From Paraescarpia echinospica (Eukaryota; Annelida; Polychaeta; Sabellida; Siboglinidae): 64,000 bases of DNA. The notes under the pieces were generated by a model. It was not told the DNA's origin. It saw nothing but the letters and a program-made list of their open reading frames with translations, and did no database searches. The stretch lies in NCBI GenBank assembly GCA_020002185.1, contig CM034531.1:43470367-43534366 (forward strand), in the 5' to 3' direction. The stretch's first letter is position 1; each line of letters opens with the position of its first letter. The position numbers and the translations under genes are program-made. Positions 22,405 through 33,513 of this stretch are shown in pieces.

Positions 22405-23240
22405 AGTACAAATGTTTCAATCAAACTTAGGGAAGACAACAACTATATTATCAATATCAATGTTTGTTTTTAAAAACATTCCTTAAATCGATGCTGTCTG
22501 TAGAACAATAGCCTTGTCTAAAACTAAACAGAGATTGTTTGCAAAAAATATTATAGTATCCTATGTTTAATAAGGTGAAGCTAATTTTCTACTTTACTGT
22601 TCATTTGTAAATATAATTTTCTCACCGTATACTAATTGGTCATAATGTACTCTCACTCATATTTTGCATGTTTTAACAATATAGACTATATTCACTTTAT
22701 TTTATATACTGTAATGATGTACATACATCGGTTTGCTTAATGGTACTGTTGTGATTCAGAAAAAAGATTAATATCGCTCCACTAGGGATCTTTGGGATTA
22801 ATACAATTATTAAATATGTACGTCAAATATGCACGGTAAACTTGAAATGCCTTATACGTATGTGTGCAAATTGCATAGCATTAATGTACATTAATTTAAA
22901 TGCTACGTTACCATAAATCTCTGGCAAGAAATACAGCAGGTCTGGTTTTCCTCGGATGACCGTATCGCTTGTCCGTCTTACGCTCGTTCGTTTTTGATAA
23001 GTGCCAATTATACTCTGTGTTAATGATTTCTCTTAAAACGTGCGGTGCAAACAAATTTAACGAATACGCACAAAGAAGCACGGTGTTTCAGAATTGTGTA
23101 CAATATATTACTTATTGTATGTTAATACAATCGTCGATTGACATGATTCCCTGAGACTCGTAGTATTTCATCGTTCAGTTTTCTAAGAAAGATACTTCGG
23201 ATATACATCATGTTTTCACTGTAATTGTAATTTCACTGTA
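22405..23240. other. Non-coding stretch, nothing recognised
   Basis: Very AT-rich sequence with no assignable frame. Confidence 0.45.
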
Positions 23241-23245
23241 ATTGT

Positions 23246-23246
23246 T

Positions 23247-23293
<47 letters not shown>

Positions 23294-23303
23294 TATATAT
23301 ACA

Positions 23304-23336
<33 letters not shown>
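23246..23336. repeat. (TA)n microsatellite with GTATAC interruptions
   Basis: Long self-complementary TA tract, cruciform-prone. Confidence 0.95.
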
Positions 23337-23340
<4 letters not shown>

Positions 23341-23519
23341 GACGTGTGATATAATGTGTTTACGAAAGCAAAATGTGTGATGCTAATTACTATGGCCATG
23401 CATACCGCTGATACCGTACATACTTATGTGATAATGTAATTTCTCCGTATTTACAATGAATAAATAATGTAAACCAATACTCATTCAATATTGTTATTAT
23501 TTTATTGTTGAGGTGTATA

Positions 23520-23675
23520 CTCCTGGTTTCTATGGGAACTTCCATAGACAAGAACAACATGTCTTGCAACATATCATCAAGGTGGTCCCATCTGAACGAT
23601 TGTCCTCCAAAAACACATTCGCCTTTCCTCGTCCCATTCTGATACACCTTAACAGCTATGTTACAGTCTGTAACA
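23520..23675 (-). CDS. Candidate orphan exon, doublecortin-like
   Basis: On the minus strand a good splice acceptor (TTTTGTTACAG, ending at 23676) opens a frame reading NIAVKVYQNGTRKGECVF, then QSFRWDHLDDMLQDM. A basic beta-strand pair (VKVYxNGxRxGxxVF) followed by a short acidic/hydrophobic helix (LDDMLQDM) is the pattern of the start of doublecortin-type ubiquitin-fold repeats. A possible donor (GTATAC) lies near 23519. No neighbouring exon was identified, so it could be chance or a processed relic. The family call is tentative. Confidence 0.3.
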
Positions 23676-24031
23676 AAACTGAATTTGTTAGACTAGAGAG
23701 CAATGTCGTTTTCCATATGATTCAGCACAATCGAGTATATCAAAATTGTAATTTACACCTGGAAGTGCCGATGCACTAAAGTGGGGGTTAAGTAGCACTT
23801 TCGGTTAATTGTATCTCTTTTCTGGCAAGTGGATTACATGATGTCGGTGCATCTGTGGAGACGATAATCCCTGGGTCAGGAGCTATGATTAGAACAGCAC
23901 CACCTCCAAAAATTGCAGCAGTGGACTAGAATGATGCTACTTATTTACATCGTCTGGTCGTAGTTGCGCCTGTGGTTAATTGTGTCTTTGATATGACTAG
24001 TCGACACAATTGTTTCTGAACAAGCATAAGC

Positions 24032-24298
24032 ATGAGGCAACTAAGATGGGCAGGGCTTGTACAGAAAATGGGAGAAAAGCGAATGGCAAAGAGAGCAGAT
24101 GCACAAAGACTTGAAGGGAAAAGGAGGCGAGGAAGAACTAGACTGCGATGGGAAGACTATGAAAAAAATATTTTGAAGGATTGGGAGAAGGGTGGAAAAC
24201 GAGAGCGAACGATCTGGTGGAGAGAGCTGTGCAGGATCAGCGAGATAAAAAAAAAATCAGACATCGAGCACAGGAATCGAGGCCAGTTTCACCCCTGA
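24032..24298 (+). pseudogene. LINE ORF C-terminal fragment (RTE/R2-like tail)
   Basis: The frame reads RQLRWAGLVQKMGEKRMAKR, then EGKRRRGRTRLRWED, then WEKGGKRERTIWWRELC. This is the basic C-terminal tail shared by many endonuclease-reverse transcriptase LINEs (LRWxGHVxRM...GxRRRGRPRxRWxD...DRxxWRxL). RT and endonuclease domains are absent. The frame ends near an A-rich stretch (AAAAAAAAA at about 24248-24256) that may derive from the tail. Confidence 0.75.
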
Positions 24299-24329
24299 CA
24301 GACATGAATATATGAGGAGTTCAAATTCA

Positions 24330-24545
24330 TGTTTGTGGAGAGCCTCAATGTAGATATTTGGAAGGGGGTGCAAATCGAGGTTTTTGAAGAACCTGAAGAT
24401 GGAGTTATTTTGGCGAGCCTCAATGGGTGTGCAAATTGTGATGTTGGAGAGCCTTAATGTGGCTGTTTTGGCGAGCCTCAAGAGGGGGAGTGCAAATCGA
24501 GGTTTTGGAGAGCCTCAACCCACCAAATATCCACCATGTTCCGAC
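24330..24545 (+). repeat. Tandem GAGAGCCTCAA repeat block
   Basis: About four imperfect units of 45-60 bp follow the pattern GAGAGCCTCAA...GGGTGCAAATCGAGGTTTTG. The units resemble those at 880-1010, so they belong to the same dispersed family. Confidence 0.7.
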
Positions 24546-24639
24546 GCCAGTGTTTTGGGTTTGGCGTTGTTGTCTGGGCTTGAACAAATTCGTGACCTTA
24601 GGCAACACTGGATGCCTTTTATGTTCAACGCATGTGTCC

Positions 24640-24770
24640 ATGGTTGATGACTTTGAGTGTGCGCATACGGTTACACATCTAGTTATTGTGCACAAAAGAT
24701 TATGTGATTGTACTACTAAATATTATGATAGAAGCCTAATGCGATTGAGTTTAGACTAAGATAAACGGGG
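24640..24770 (+). mobile_element. Right-flank fragment of the satellite-cored element
   Basis: GCGCATACGGTTACACATCT and the following 100 bp (GTGCACAAAAGATTATGTGA, TTGTACTACTAAATATT) match the reverse complement of about 26190-26282 and, more distantly, 21050-21125. The satellite core is absent here. Confidence 0.75.
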
Positions 24771-24779
24771 GCATGCGGG

Positions 24780-25300
24780 CAATCACTTTAAGGAATTAAA
24801 TGTAGGTTCTCTCACCAAAACCGGAGACCAAAAAAGAATTACTTCATAGCATGAGGTGTATACCTCTTCTACCACTCCCCATTTCATTTTTAAATGGTTT
24901 CATCTGAATATCCTTGATCGAAAATATAAACGATAATTTATGTACCTCCACACATGAAAAACATGGATGTTGATGGCATTTTTTAGTTGAACATTGACCG
25001 TGGGCTTTGAAGTATACATTTCTTGAATATTTATTTATTAATGACATGACATGACATATTTTCATAGGTGTACATATCATGTTCATTATGCCTTACATAA
25101 ATAAAACAATGTATTATTATATATTATATATATATATAATCAGTTAGACCCTACTAAATTTTAGTGTCTTTAGTTTATGATAAAATACCTAAATCGTAAA
25201 CTAAAATAGTATTGTCTCTAATTATTTTATCAAACCTACATATAAAATGCACAAACGAGGTAGCGAATCGTTGTTCCTAGAGTGTAGTTTCATTTTTGCT
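24780..25300. other. Non-coding stretch, nothing recognised
   Basis: AT-rich, with a short ATATATAT tract at about 25116-25138. No supported gene. Confidence 0.4.
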
Positions 25301-25302
25301 AA

Positions 25303-25533
25303 GGGATCATCTCTGAACGTCGATGTCCGATATCAAGCGAAATTATTTTTGTTTGGGGGACGGGGGTCTGAAGCAGTTTCATCTGGCGTCGGACATCGAC
25401 CGACACTCTTAATTATACTTGTATCATCATATTAATGTTTAAAAAAATTCGTCTGAGGGAGGGGGTGTGCGGGGCTGATGCAAGATGAAAGTAATTTCGT
25501 CTGATATCGGACATCGACGTTCTGAGATGACCC
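25303..25533. mobile_element. MITE with about 40-bp terminal inverted repeats
   Basis: The left end GGGATCATCTCTGAACGTCG, followed by ATGTCCGATATCAAGCGAAA, is inverted at the right end (the reverse complement begins GGGTCATCTCAGAACGTCGA). The 231-bp unit has no coding capacity. A third, internal partial copy (CTGGCGTCGGACATCGACCG, about 25384-25403) suggests a nested or rearranged end. Superfamily not assigned. Confidence 0.8.
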
Positions 25534-25539
25534 ATAAGT

Positions 25540-26190
25540 GAATCGAATTGTAGACGCACCGCGTTCACTGTGCACCTCCTAGTAGACATACTACAAGTTA
25601 ACTTCCTGTCAATTTCGGCTGTTTATTACGTGGTCTAATAGCGCTGGTAGCCTGATTTGAGCGGGCCTATTTATTGACACCGCGTTGTTCGTACTTGTAT
25701 TTCGGCGCAACGCTGCTTTTACGTGCTAGTACGGAACCCAGATTAAGTAATTAAACATCACTGCCTTTGTATGGAAGATCGTCTCACGGAATATGTGTCA
25801 GTTTTTTCCAGAAATGGAAGTATTGGGGACCGAGGAGTAAATCAAGAAGCATAAATTATGAAAAGTTTATATTTTAATTTATATAAGGCATAAATAACAT
25901 GTTTGCATTCTGAACAGATATTATGTCATTAATTAATAAATATACACAAATAGGCTTCAAAGCTGTTGGTTAATGTTAAACTGAGAAATACCTTAACCAT
26001 CCCTGGTTCATCGTGTCTGCAGGCACACAAAATAGTGTTTATATTTGCGATCAGGGATATCCAGGTGGAAACAATAATTATTTAACAAATAAAATGTTGA
26101 ATAAGTACATATTTCATGTTATAAAATAATCTATTTCAGTCCCTAGTCTAGTTTTTGCGAAGAGGCTGTCTGCCTGGCACCCGTTTTTGT
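25540..26190. other. Non-coding stretch, nothing recognised
   Basis: AT-rich anonymous sequence before copy 2 of the satellite-cored element. Confidence 0.4.
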
Positions 26191-26650
26191 TTGACTAAAT
26201 TCAATCCCAGTAGACTTCCGTGACAATATTTAGAAGTACAATCACATAATCTTTTGTGCACAATAACTAGATGTGTAACCGTATACGTACAGTCAGCGTC
26301 ATCAGCCATCATCACATGCTCTCATTGCGGCACCTTTATAATGTATACCATCGCATCGCGCATCGCATCGCATCGCATCGCGCATCGCATCGCGTATCGC
26401 ATCGCACATCGCGTATCGCATCGCGCATCGCATCGCGTATCGCATCGCGCATCGCATCGCGTATCGCATCGTGCATCGCGCATTGCATCGCGCATCGCAT
26501 CGCCCATCGCATCGCGCATCGTCCATCGCATCGCGCCTCGCATCGCGCATCGTCCATCGCATCGCGCATCGCATCGCGAATCGCGTCATCCCCCTATGGC
26601 GCTGCAGGTTGCCACACAAAAACGCGATGGCCTTTCTCGGCCATCATATC
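26190..26650 (-). mobile_element. Satellite-cored repeat element, copy 2 (12-bp array, about 20 units)
   Basis: This is the reverse-complement counterpart of 20395-21125. The right flank is at 26190-26348 and an ATCGCATCGCGC array (about 26349-26585) precedes the left flank (CCCTATGGCGCTGCAGGTTG...AAAAACGCGATGG). Beyond about 26640 the sequence passes without a gap into a broken 5S gene. Confidence 0.8.
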
Positions 26651-26820
26651 TACGTGATATGGCCGTAGACGAAAGTGGCTGTTTATTTAGTCGTATTTAC
26701 ATTAGGGCCATACACGTTGCTACCTTCATATCAACTAAATGTAATGTTTGTTGGTAAAAACTATTTTATATGGTTAATTAAGGTGCGCTTATCAACGTTT
26801 ATTGCTTATGCAGCACACTA
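26651..26820 (-). pseudogene. 5S rDNA fragment: first 20 nt of 5S plus upstream spacer
   Basis: On the minus strand the upstream spacer (26820-26671) matches 18957-19098 closely. It is followed by only GTCTACGGCCATATCACGT (26670-26652) of the 5S gene before sequence switches to the satellite-cored element. The 5S is therefore truncated at about position 20, and the fused product cannot make 5S rRNA. Confidence 0.85.
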
Positions 26821-26929
26821 AGTAACTCTTATATTGCTTTTAAATTCAATCACTGTTGCGCCATCTACCGAGGAGTCGCTAATCATTGTATCTACAATTT
26901 CCGTATTTTGTCTTTATGTGGCTGTGTCG

Positions 26930-27175
26930 AGGGCAGTGACCCATGATCAATCACGCAGTACAAGAGCGTCGCCTGACAATAAGTGGACAGTGGTTGACTG
27001 CCGTACTCGTCAGAGGCACACGCTGGGCAAGTGTGCCAAATGTGGGAAGAAGAAACACGTCACTGCCACCTGCAGACACCTCGAGAAAGTGCAGTGTCAA
27101 CAGTGCGGGGAACGGGGACATAAAGAATAATACCACACCGGTGATTAGGAATGGGTCTAAACGATCTGGCCATTG
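26930..27175 (+). pseudogene. Zinc-knuckle (CCHC) fragment of a retroelement Gag/ORF1
   Basis: The frame contains a perfect CX2CX4HX4C knuckle (CAKCGKKKHVTATC) and the start of a second (CQQCGERGH) that is cut by a stop codon at 27128-27130. Tandem knuckles are typical of retrotransposon Gag or LINE ORF1 nucleic-acid-binding proteins. No RT follows in the same orientation. It abuts the truncated 3' side of the nested LINE on the opposite strand. Confidence 0.65.
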
Positions 27176-27289
27176 AACACTCATCGAACATGCAATTTGT
27201 GGACTCTACTGTAATACAACGCGGTATTGTGTTCTCAATTATACAGGGAGCATAAAACGCAAATGTGATCTGCCCTCTCTAATTAATTT

Positions 27290-28474
27290 AAACGCCAGGT
27301 TTTTTAGCAGTGAAAAACTGAACGAACTGGAAGTAACTGTAGCAATAGTACCAATACCAGGAGTACCAATAATGAGAAATCCAGTTTTGTTTGCATTTAA
27401 CTTTAATTTGCTGTCGGTCATCCATAAGAAATCACCTTGGAGACAATCGTTGAGTCGGTTTAGGGAGTGACATGTATCGGACGTGGCCAAGGAAATATAG
27501 ATATGTGTGTCGTCTGCATAAAGGTGATGATCCAAGTTATGACTTTGGATTGCAGAGCTGAGTGGCGTAGTGTAGAGAGTGAAAAGCAAAGGCCCAAGAA
27601 CTGAACCCCGGGGAATGCCACATGAAGTGGGGAGTGCGGTTGAAAAGTTATTATCTATCTTTATAGATTGATGTCTATTGGTTAGATATGAAGAAAACCA
27701 GGTCAGAGCTCTGCCAGATATGCCATACCACATTGATAAACGTTTGACAAGAGTCTTGTGATCAATGGTATCAAAGGCGGCAGACAGATCAAGCAAGGTA
27801 AATGCAGTTGCTTTGCCTTTATCAATGTTTAATATAACATCATTGTGTACTTTTAGGAGAACAGTCACTGTAGAATGGAATTGTTTGTATACTGATTGTA
27901 GCACACTGTATAAACAAGTTGAGCTGATATGACACCTTAGACGGCTTGCTACCACTTTCTCGAGTATCTTAGAAATAAAGCTAAGATTAGAAATTGGCCT
28001 ATAATTTTTGAAATCATCTTTTGGCAGAGAAGGTTTCTTGAGAACAGGATTTACATGCGCATGTTTAAAATCATCTGGAAATTTACCCGAACTAAGTAAT
28101 AAATTTATGATATTTGTTATTGTACCAAGTAAAGAGTCAAGACATGCTTTTAGTAGTATGGTTTGTAATGGATCGAGATCGCATGACTTATTTGGGGAGG
28201 ACATTATTATTTTCCTCACATCATCGACTGTGGCTGGCTCAAACAATACAAGTGGGGAATTTAGTTGTGGGGAGTCCAAATTTACAGTACCTAAAGTGTG
28301 ACATGGAAAAGCAGAACGTATACGACTGCTTTTATCTTTGAAATGACTAGAAAACGAGTCACACAGAGATTTGTTAGACACATGACTAGGAAGAGATGGA
28401 AGCAGCCGTCTGTGTAGAATATGACTTACGCAGTTCCATAGCTGACGTGGGTTATCAGAGTTACTCGAGAACAT
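27290..28474 (-). pseudogene. LINE A: reverse transcriptase domain
   Basis: About 390 codons are open. The pre-RT helix is NPRQLWNCVSHILHRR, followed by VNPVLKKPSLPKDDFKNYRPISNLSFISKILEK (RT motifs 1-2), LLDLSAAFDTIDH (motif A, with catalytic Asp), GIPRGSVLGPLLFTLY (motif B), HLYADDTHIY (catalytic YADD) and LKLNANKTGFLIIG (motif D). The domain is nearly complete for the L2/CR1 group. The thumb and C-terminal tail are replaced after about 27320 by unrelated sequence, so the element is 3'-truncated or deleted. Confidence 0.88.
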
Positions 28475-28479
28475 GTAAT

Positions 28480-29943
28480 ATAATAATATTTATAATATTT
28501 GTTTATTTATAGAGCGCAATATCCATAATATGCTCAAAGCGCTGTACAATAAAATCCAATCAAGCGATTCAATGTATACTTATAAAAACTGCAAAAAATT
28601 AACTTCAGATAAAATGTAGAACAAATTAAGTTAGTTTTATTAAAACTATTAATTAAATAAATAAATAAAATTAGATAAATTATACCTGTTATTACTGTAT
28701 TTACATATATGCATACCTACACATACATACATACTCACACTCATGCATGCACGCACGCATACACAAATAAATATTGGTACATGCACTCAAAATAATATAT
28801 CTATATGTATAAAAGTAAGATATGCAGTAAAATGTCCTCAAATGAAATGTTAAAATATCAGCAGTATTGAGCTTTGAACATGTGCGTCTTTAGTGTCTTT
28901 CTGACCGCCGACAGAGTTCTGCTGCACTTGATAGCAATGGGCAGTGCATTCCATAGCCGAGGTCCAATCACACGAAAGGACCTGTCCCCGAAACTGACCA
29001 GGTTCGTTCGTGGAACTACAAGCACAAGTTGTTCAGATGAACGTGTGCGTCCCAGACAGTGCCTTGTTAACAGGTTGACAAGATACAGCGGCGCCGTCCC
29101 TTTCAGACATCTAAACACATAAAGGAGAATTTTAAACTTGATTCGGCATTTGATTGGTAGCCAGTGTAATTGTTTTAGAACCGGAGTTATGTGGTCACGG
29201 TGAGGTGTGAACGAGATGACTCTGGCTGCCATGTTTTGGATTCGCTAGAGTTTGTGAATGTGGTCACGTGGTTGTCCAGCCAGTAACGCGTTCCCGTAGT
29301 TCAATCTAGACATGACGAAAGCATGCACAAGTGATTTAGTCGCATCTGTTGTGAGGTATCGCCTGATACGACTGATGTTATGGAGGTGCATATACGCTGT
29401 TCGGCAAATGGCACTTATGTGGTTAGTCATGTTGAGGGATTGATCAAATACAACGCCCAGGTTGCGCGCACTTGAAGACGAGGTCAAAGTCGAGTCAAAA
29501 ATGCATATCTCCTTTAGCAGTGGCAACTTCTGTTTAGTGCCAAACACCATGACATCCGTCTTCTGATCATTTAACTTCAGTAAATTGGTCCGAGACCATT
29601 CATCAATTCCGTCTAGGCAACAGCACAGACGATCCATTGAGTTCAGGTGGCCATCTCCACCAGGACAAAACGAAACATAAAGTTGCGTGTCGTCGGCCCA
29701 GAAGGTGATATTCTAAGCCGAATGTCTTGATGACGTCGCCAAGTGGTGTAATATATGCAGTGAACAGTAATGGCCCGAGTACGGAGTCTTGCTGTACACC
29801 AAACGGCACAGCAGTTGGGGAGGATTTGACACTTCCAATACGAACGACTTGATGCCGACCGGACAAGTAAGATCTGAACCACTCAAGCGTAGCGCCAGTG
29901 ACACCGAATCTGTGGGTGAGTCTGCTCAATAGAATGCCGTGTA
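28480..29943 (-). mobile_element. LINE copy B, 5'-truncated L2-like element inserted in LINE A
   Basis: The insert is 1464 bp. It begins inside the RT domain and ends with a 3' tail (reverse complement TTGTACAGCGCTTTGAGCAT...GCGCTCTATAAATAAACAAAT plus a TTATTATA repeat). GTAAT flanks it on both sides (28475-28479 and 29944-29948), a plausible 5-bp target duplication. Truncation at the 5' end plus a simple-repeat 3' end is the usual outcome of target-primed reverse transcription. Confidence 0.85.
28858..29940 (-). pseudogene. LINE copy B: RT C-terminal half and tail
   Basis: The fragment begins at ILLSRLTHRFGVTG, followed by LEWFRSYLSGRHQVVRIG, GVQQDSVLGPLLFTAYITPL (motif B, with QQD in place of the usual PQG) and EYHLLGRRHATL, where the YADD box is disrupted by a frameshift. 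Past a second frame change come NLLKLNDQKTDVMVFG, LGVVFDQSLNMTNHI and the C-terminal tail (HWLPIKCRIKFKILLYVFRCL ... FGDRSFRVIGPRLWNALP). At least two frameshifts separate the three pieces (29940-29603, 29637-29245, 29232-28858). Non-functional. Confidence 0.85.
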
Positions 29944-29948
29944 GTAAT

Positions 29949-30619
29949 TTGTTTGTGCAATAATTTGATTTAGCTTTGGCCATTTGTGTGTTGCAGTAGT
30001 GACACTGTTTAGAATATCGTACATGTCCAAAGGTGATTTGCGCCATACACGTTCAGGAGAGCGTCGGCGCTTTTTAGATTGTAAAATTTCAGGAGTCATT
30101 CATGGATCATGTGGCTTTTGGGATACAGGTTTATATCTCAGGTGTGCATGTTTATTAAGTAAATCTTTTGAGTACTTGACAGTTCTGTCGACACAGATCT
30201 GATGATTCTTTGGGGTTACTGGTGAGGTCGGATTTAAGGATGTCCGTCATTAATGCAGCAATGTCAATCTTATGGATCGGCCGGTAAAACACGTTGTGTT
30301 TGGGATCTACGGGAATTCTAGGAAATTTGAGGTCAACAATGACAGTGTGGTGCTCTGATAAACCATCTGAAGCAGTAGGAGTGTGAATATTGTTACAATC
30401 TAAATGAGTGATTAAGAGATCGAGCCAGTGGCCATGTATGTGTGTTGAGAAGGTAACGTGTTGTTTCGTGTCATAGGATGCCAGAATGTCATTAAATGTA
30501 CTTTTTGTTAACGAAGGTTTGTCCAGATGAAGATTAAAATCACTGAGTATATTAAATTATGAATAAAGAGTTGCCATATTTTCATGTAGATCCTGGAATT
30601 CTTCAAAGAAATGGGCAGG
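29949..30619 (-). pseudogene. LINE A: C-terminal endonuclease and linker, beyond the gypsy insertion
   Basis: Continuing from the GTGT target site, this segment carries FFEEFQDLHENMATLYS, then ILSDFNLHLDKPSLTK (the endonuclease DFN motif), then SDHHTVIVDL (the terminal SDHH motif), and then a basic linker ending at the insertion point of copy B. A stop codon follows MATLYS (near 30558) and others are present, so the protein is dead even without the insertions. Confidence 0.8.
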
Positions 30620-30623
30620 GTGT

Positions 30624-30838
30624 TGTAGCGCAACACCACTCGTGAATATGACAACTTTATTGAACAGGTTTTAATAACTACTTATCAGTTAGAAGGACGG
30701 CAGTCGAATGGTCCGTTAGAAGTCTTTTAAAACGTTACGTGCACGCGCTTGTGCCGTGCACGTGTACACGCGACGTACCTACGTCATGCGCACACGCGCT
30801 TAAGACCGCCAATATTTGCTATGTGGCAAGTCGCCACA
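30624..30838 (-). repeat. 3' LTR of the gypsy element
   Basis: 215 bp. On the element strand it begins TGTGGCGACTTGCCACATAG and ends GTTGCGCTACA. It is nearly identical to the 34185-34410 LTR apart from the 12-bp deletion, a 1-bp indel and a few substitutions. Confidence 0.92.
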
Positions 30839-33513
30839 TGACCTCCCCCAAATGAGAGGATGCTTATTTTATTATTTACAGTCTGTGCGGTGATCGAACC
30901 GTGTAGACGAGCGTTGAGTGACGCTTTTAGCTGTCTGTGGAAACACTCAACTAAGCCGTTCGATTGTGCATGGTAGGCTGTCGTGTGATGAAGTTGCATG
31001 CCCAGTAGTTTCCCGAGTTCCATCCATAGTCCGGAAATAAACTGTCGACCCCGGTCGGATACTATGTCAGTGGGCACGCCGAAAGGTGGCACCCAATTCT
31101 CTAATAAAGCTCGCGCACAGGATACGGTAGTAGCATCTGCCATAGGTATGGCTTCCGGCCATCGTGTGAAACGATCAACGATTGTGAACAAGTAAGATGT
31201 TCCTTGCGATGATGGCAGTGGGCCTACAATGTCCACGTGTATGCTATCAAAACGATGATCTGGTGTGGGGAACTGTTGTAACGGCGCAGAAACGTGGCGA
31301 TGAATCTTTGCCCGTTGACATGCCAGACACGTCTTAGTCCAGGCAGTGATGTCCTTGTTGATGCCATGCCAGACATAACGCGAGTTCATAAGACGTTTCG
31401 TCGTACGTCCAGATGGATGTGATGTACCATGAATTGCGTCAAAAACGCGCCGCCGCCAACTCAGTGGCACAATGGGTCGTGGAGTAGAGGTGGATACGTC
31501 ACAAAGAATGGTGTCGCCATTCTCTAGTTCCACATCGCGTAGAACAAGTGCCGTAGTTGCTACGTTATCTTTGTATGTTTGTACATCGCGATCATCTAAT
31601 TGTGCACGCGCCATGTCGGTGTAGTCGATAGAGTCGTTAAATGTCACTGTGTTGACTGTCGAGGGTGATGAGGGTGATGATAACTCGTCTTTTATGTGTA
31701 CTCTCGACAGCATATCTGCTGCAACATTAGTCTTTCCGGGTATGTATCGAACATCCGTAGTGAACTCTGCGATAAAAGACAGATGTCGTGTCTGTCTCGG
31801 AGATCGATCCGCATTATTGTGAAACGCGAAGGTAATTGGCTTATGGTCGTTATATATGTGAAACAATCGACCTTCCAAGAAATAACTGAAATGGCGTACA
31901 GCTAGATACATGGCGAGTAACTCTCGATCAAACGCACTGTATCTTGTCTCAGCTGGCTTGAGGTTTCTCGAGAAGAAGGCGAGTGGTTGCCATTGTCCGT
32001 TAATGTACTGTTCTAGTGCTCCTCCGACAGCTGTGGATGACGCGTCGACAGTAATGCTAGTCATAGCTGTGTGTTTCGGGTGAACCAGGAGTGATGCTGT
32101 AGCTAACGCACTCTTAGAAGCTTCGAAAGCATCGGCCATCTCCTTAGTCCAAACCAATACTTTGGTTTTACCTTTCAGTGCGTTGTGGAGAGGTCGTAGC
32201 AAGTTGGCGACATGTAGTACGAAACGGTGGTAGAAATTTAGCATGCCTACGTACTCCTGTATTTTCTTCTTGTCCACAGGCCTTGTTAGGTGAGTGATGG
32301 AGTCGACGCGATCAGCCAGCGGTTTAATACCGTGAGCTGTGACATGATGGCCCAGGAAATCGACCGCATCGATGCCAAAAGTGCACTTGGTGGTGTTTAC
32401 CACGAGTCCATGAGCAGTCAATCTCTCGAACAACTGGCGAAGGTGTTGTTGATGTTCAGTCGCAGATGAACTGGCGACCAAAATGTCATCAAGGTAGACA
32501 AACACAAAGTCGATGCCTTGGAGTACATTGTCCATAAGACGTTGAAAGGATTGAGCTGAATCTCGCAATCCGAACGGCATTCGAACAAATTCGAAAAGTC
32601 CGAAAGGAGTGATGATTGCCGTTTTATGTATGTCGTCAGGAGCTACATGTATCTGGTGGTACCCTTTTACAAGGTCGATCTTTGTGAAGATAATTTTGCC
32701 ATCTAGCTGTGCAGCAAAGTCTTGTATGTGTGGTATAGGGTAACGGTCCGGAATGGTAACGTAATTCAGGCGCCTATAGTCACCACACGGTCGCCAGTCG
32801 CCAGATTTCTTAGGCACCATATGAAGTGGTGATGCCCATGTACTGGATGATCGTCGCACGATGCCTAGCTTCTCCATGTTTTCAAATTCACGTCGGGCGA
32901 TTGTGAGTTTCTCCGGAGACAGTCGTCGAGCTCGCGAGTGCACGGGTGGGCCTTTCGTCATGATGAAATGTTCCACTCCGTGCTTGACTTCTGCTGCGGA
33001 GAAATTTGGAGTAGACAAGGTTGGAAATTCGGCCATCAGTTGCACATACTGATTATTGGAAGAAGCTAGAGAGTGAAGTCCGAGCGTTGTAGCCTTCGTG
33101 TGACGTACAGGTACACTGACGTACGTGTCAATGTCGAATAGGCGTCGCCCGTGGATGTCGATGGCGATGCGTTGGTTTCGAAAGAAGTCACCACCAAGTA
33201 TAGGCTGTGCGACATCGGCGAGTGTAAAAGTCCAACGCATTTTCCGAAAACCGAGGTTCAGTGGAATAGTTTTCGTGCCGTAAGTCGTAATTTTCGTGCC
33301 GTTTGCAGCAACGAGAGATTTACCTCGTTGTCGTTCCCGACGATCACGTGACGTGGCGGGAAGAACGCTGACTTCTGCTCCCGAATCGACAAGGAAGCGA
33401 TGGCCAACGTAACGGTCCCAAACGTATAGGACGCGGCTCGGTAAACCAGTTGCACTTGCCGCGTTTAGTGACTGGTTTGTTCGTTTCCCGAAAATGAACA
33501 GGGAGCTCTGCAT
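30784..33513 (-). pseudogene. pol of the CsRn1-type element (PR-RT-RH-IN), integrase truncated
   Basis: The order is protease ([14 protein letters not shown], about residue 35), reverse transcriptase ([13 protein letters not shown] with catalytic Asp; [27 protein letters not shown]), RNase H ([38 protein letters not shown]) and integrase (H-X4-H...CLAC zinc finger; [35 protein letters not shown]). The catalytic triads of RT and integrase are visible. After [11 protein letters not shown] the frame runs into unrelated codons, the polypurine tract and the LTR, so the integrase C-terminal half is deleted. There is no envelope ORF. The 909-codon open frame implies a recent insertion. Confidence 0.92.
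30839..30853 (-). other. Polypurine tract of the gypsy element
   Basis: The element strand reads TTTGGGGGAGGTCA immediately before the 3' LTR, in the correct place for plus-strand priming. Confidence 0.7.

Noticed and set aside
28008..28341. Plus-strand frames opposite the LINE A reverse transcriptase
   Set aside because: Antisense shadows of a clear RT domain.
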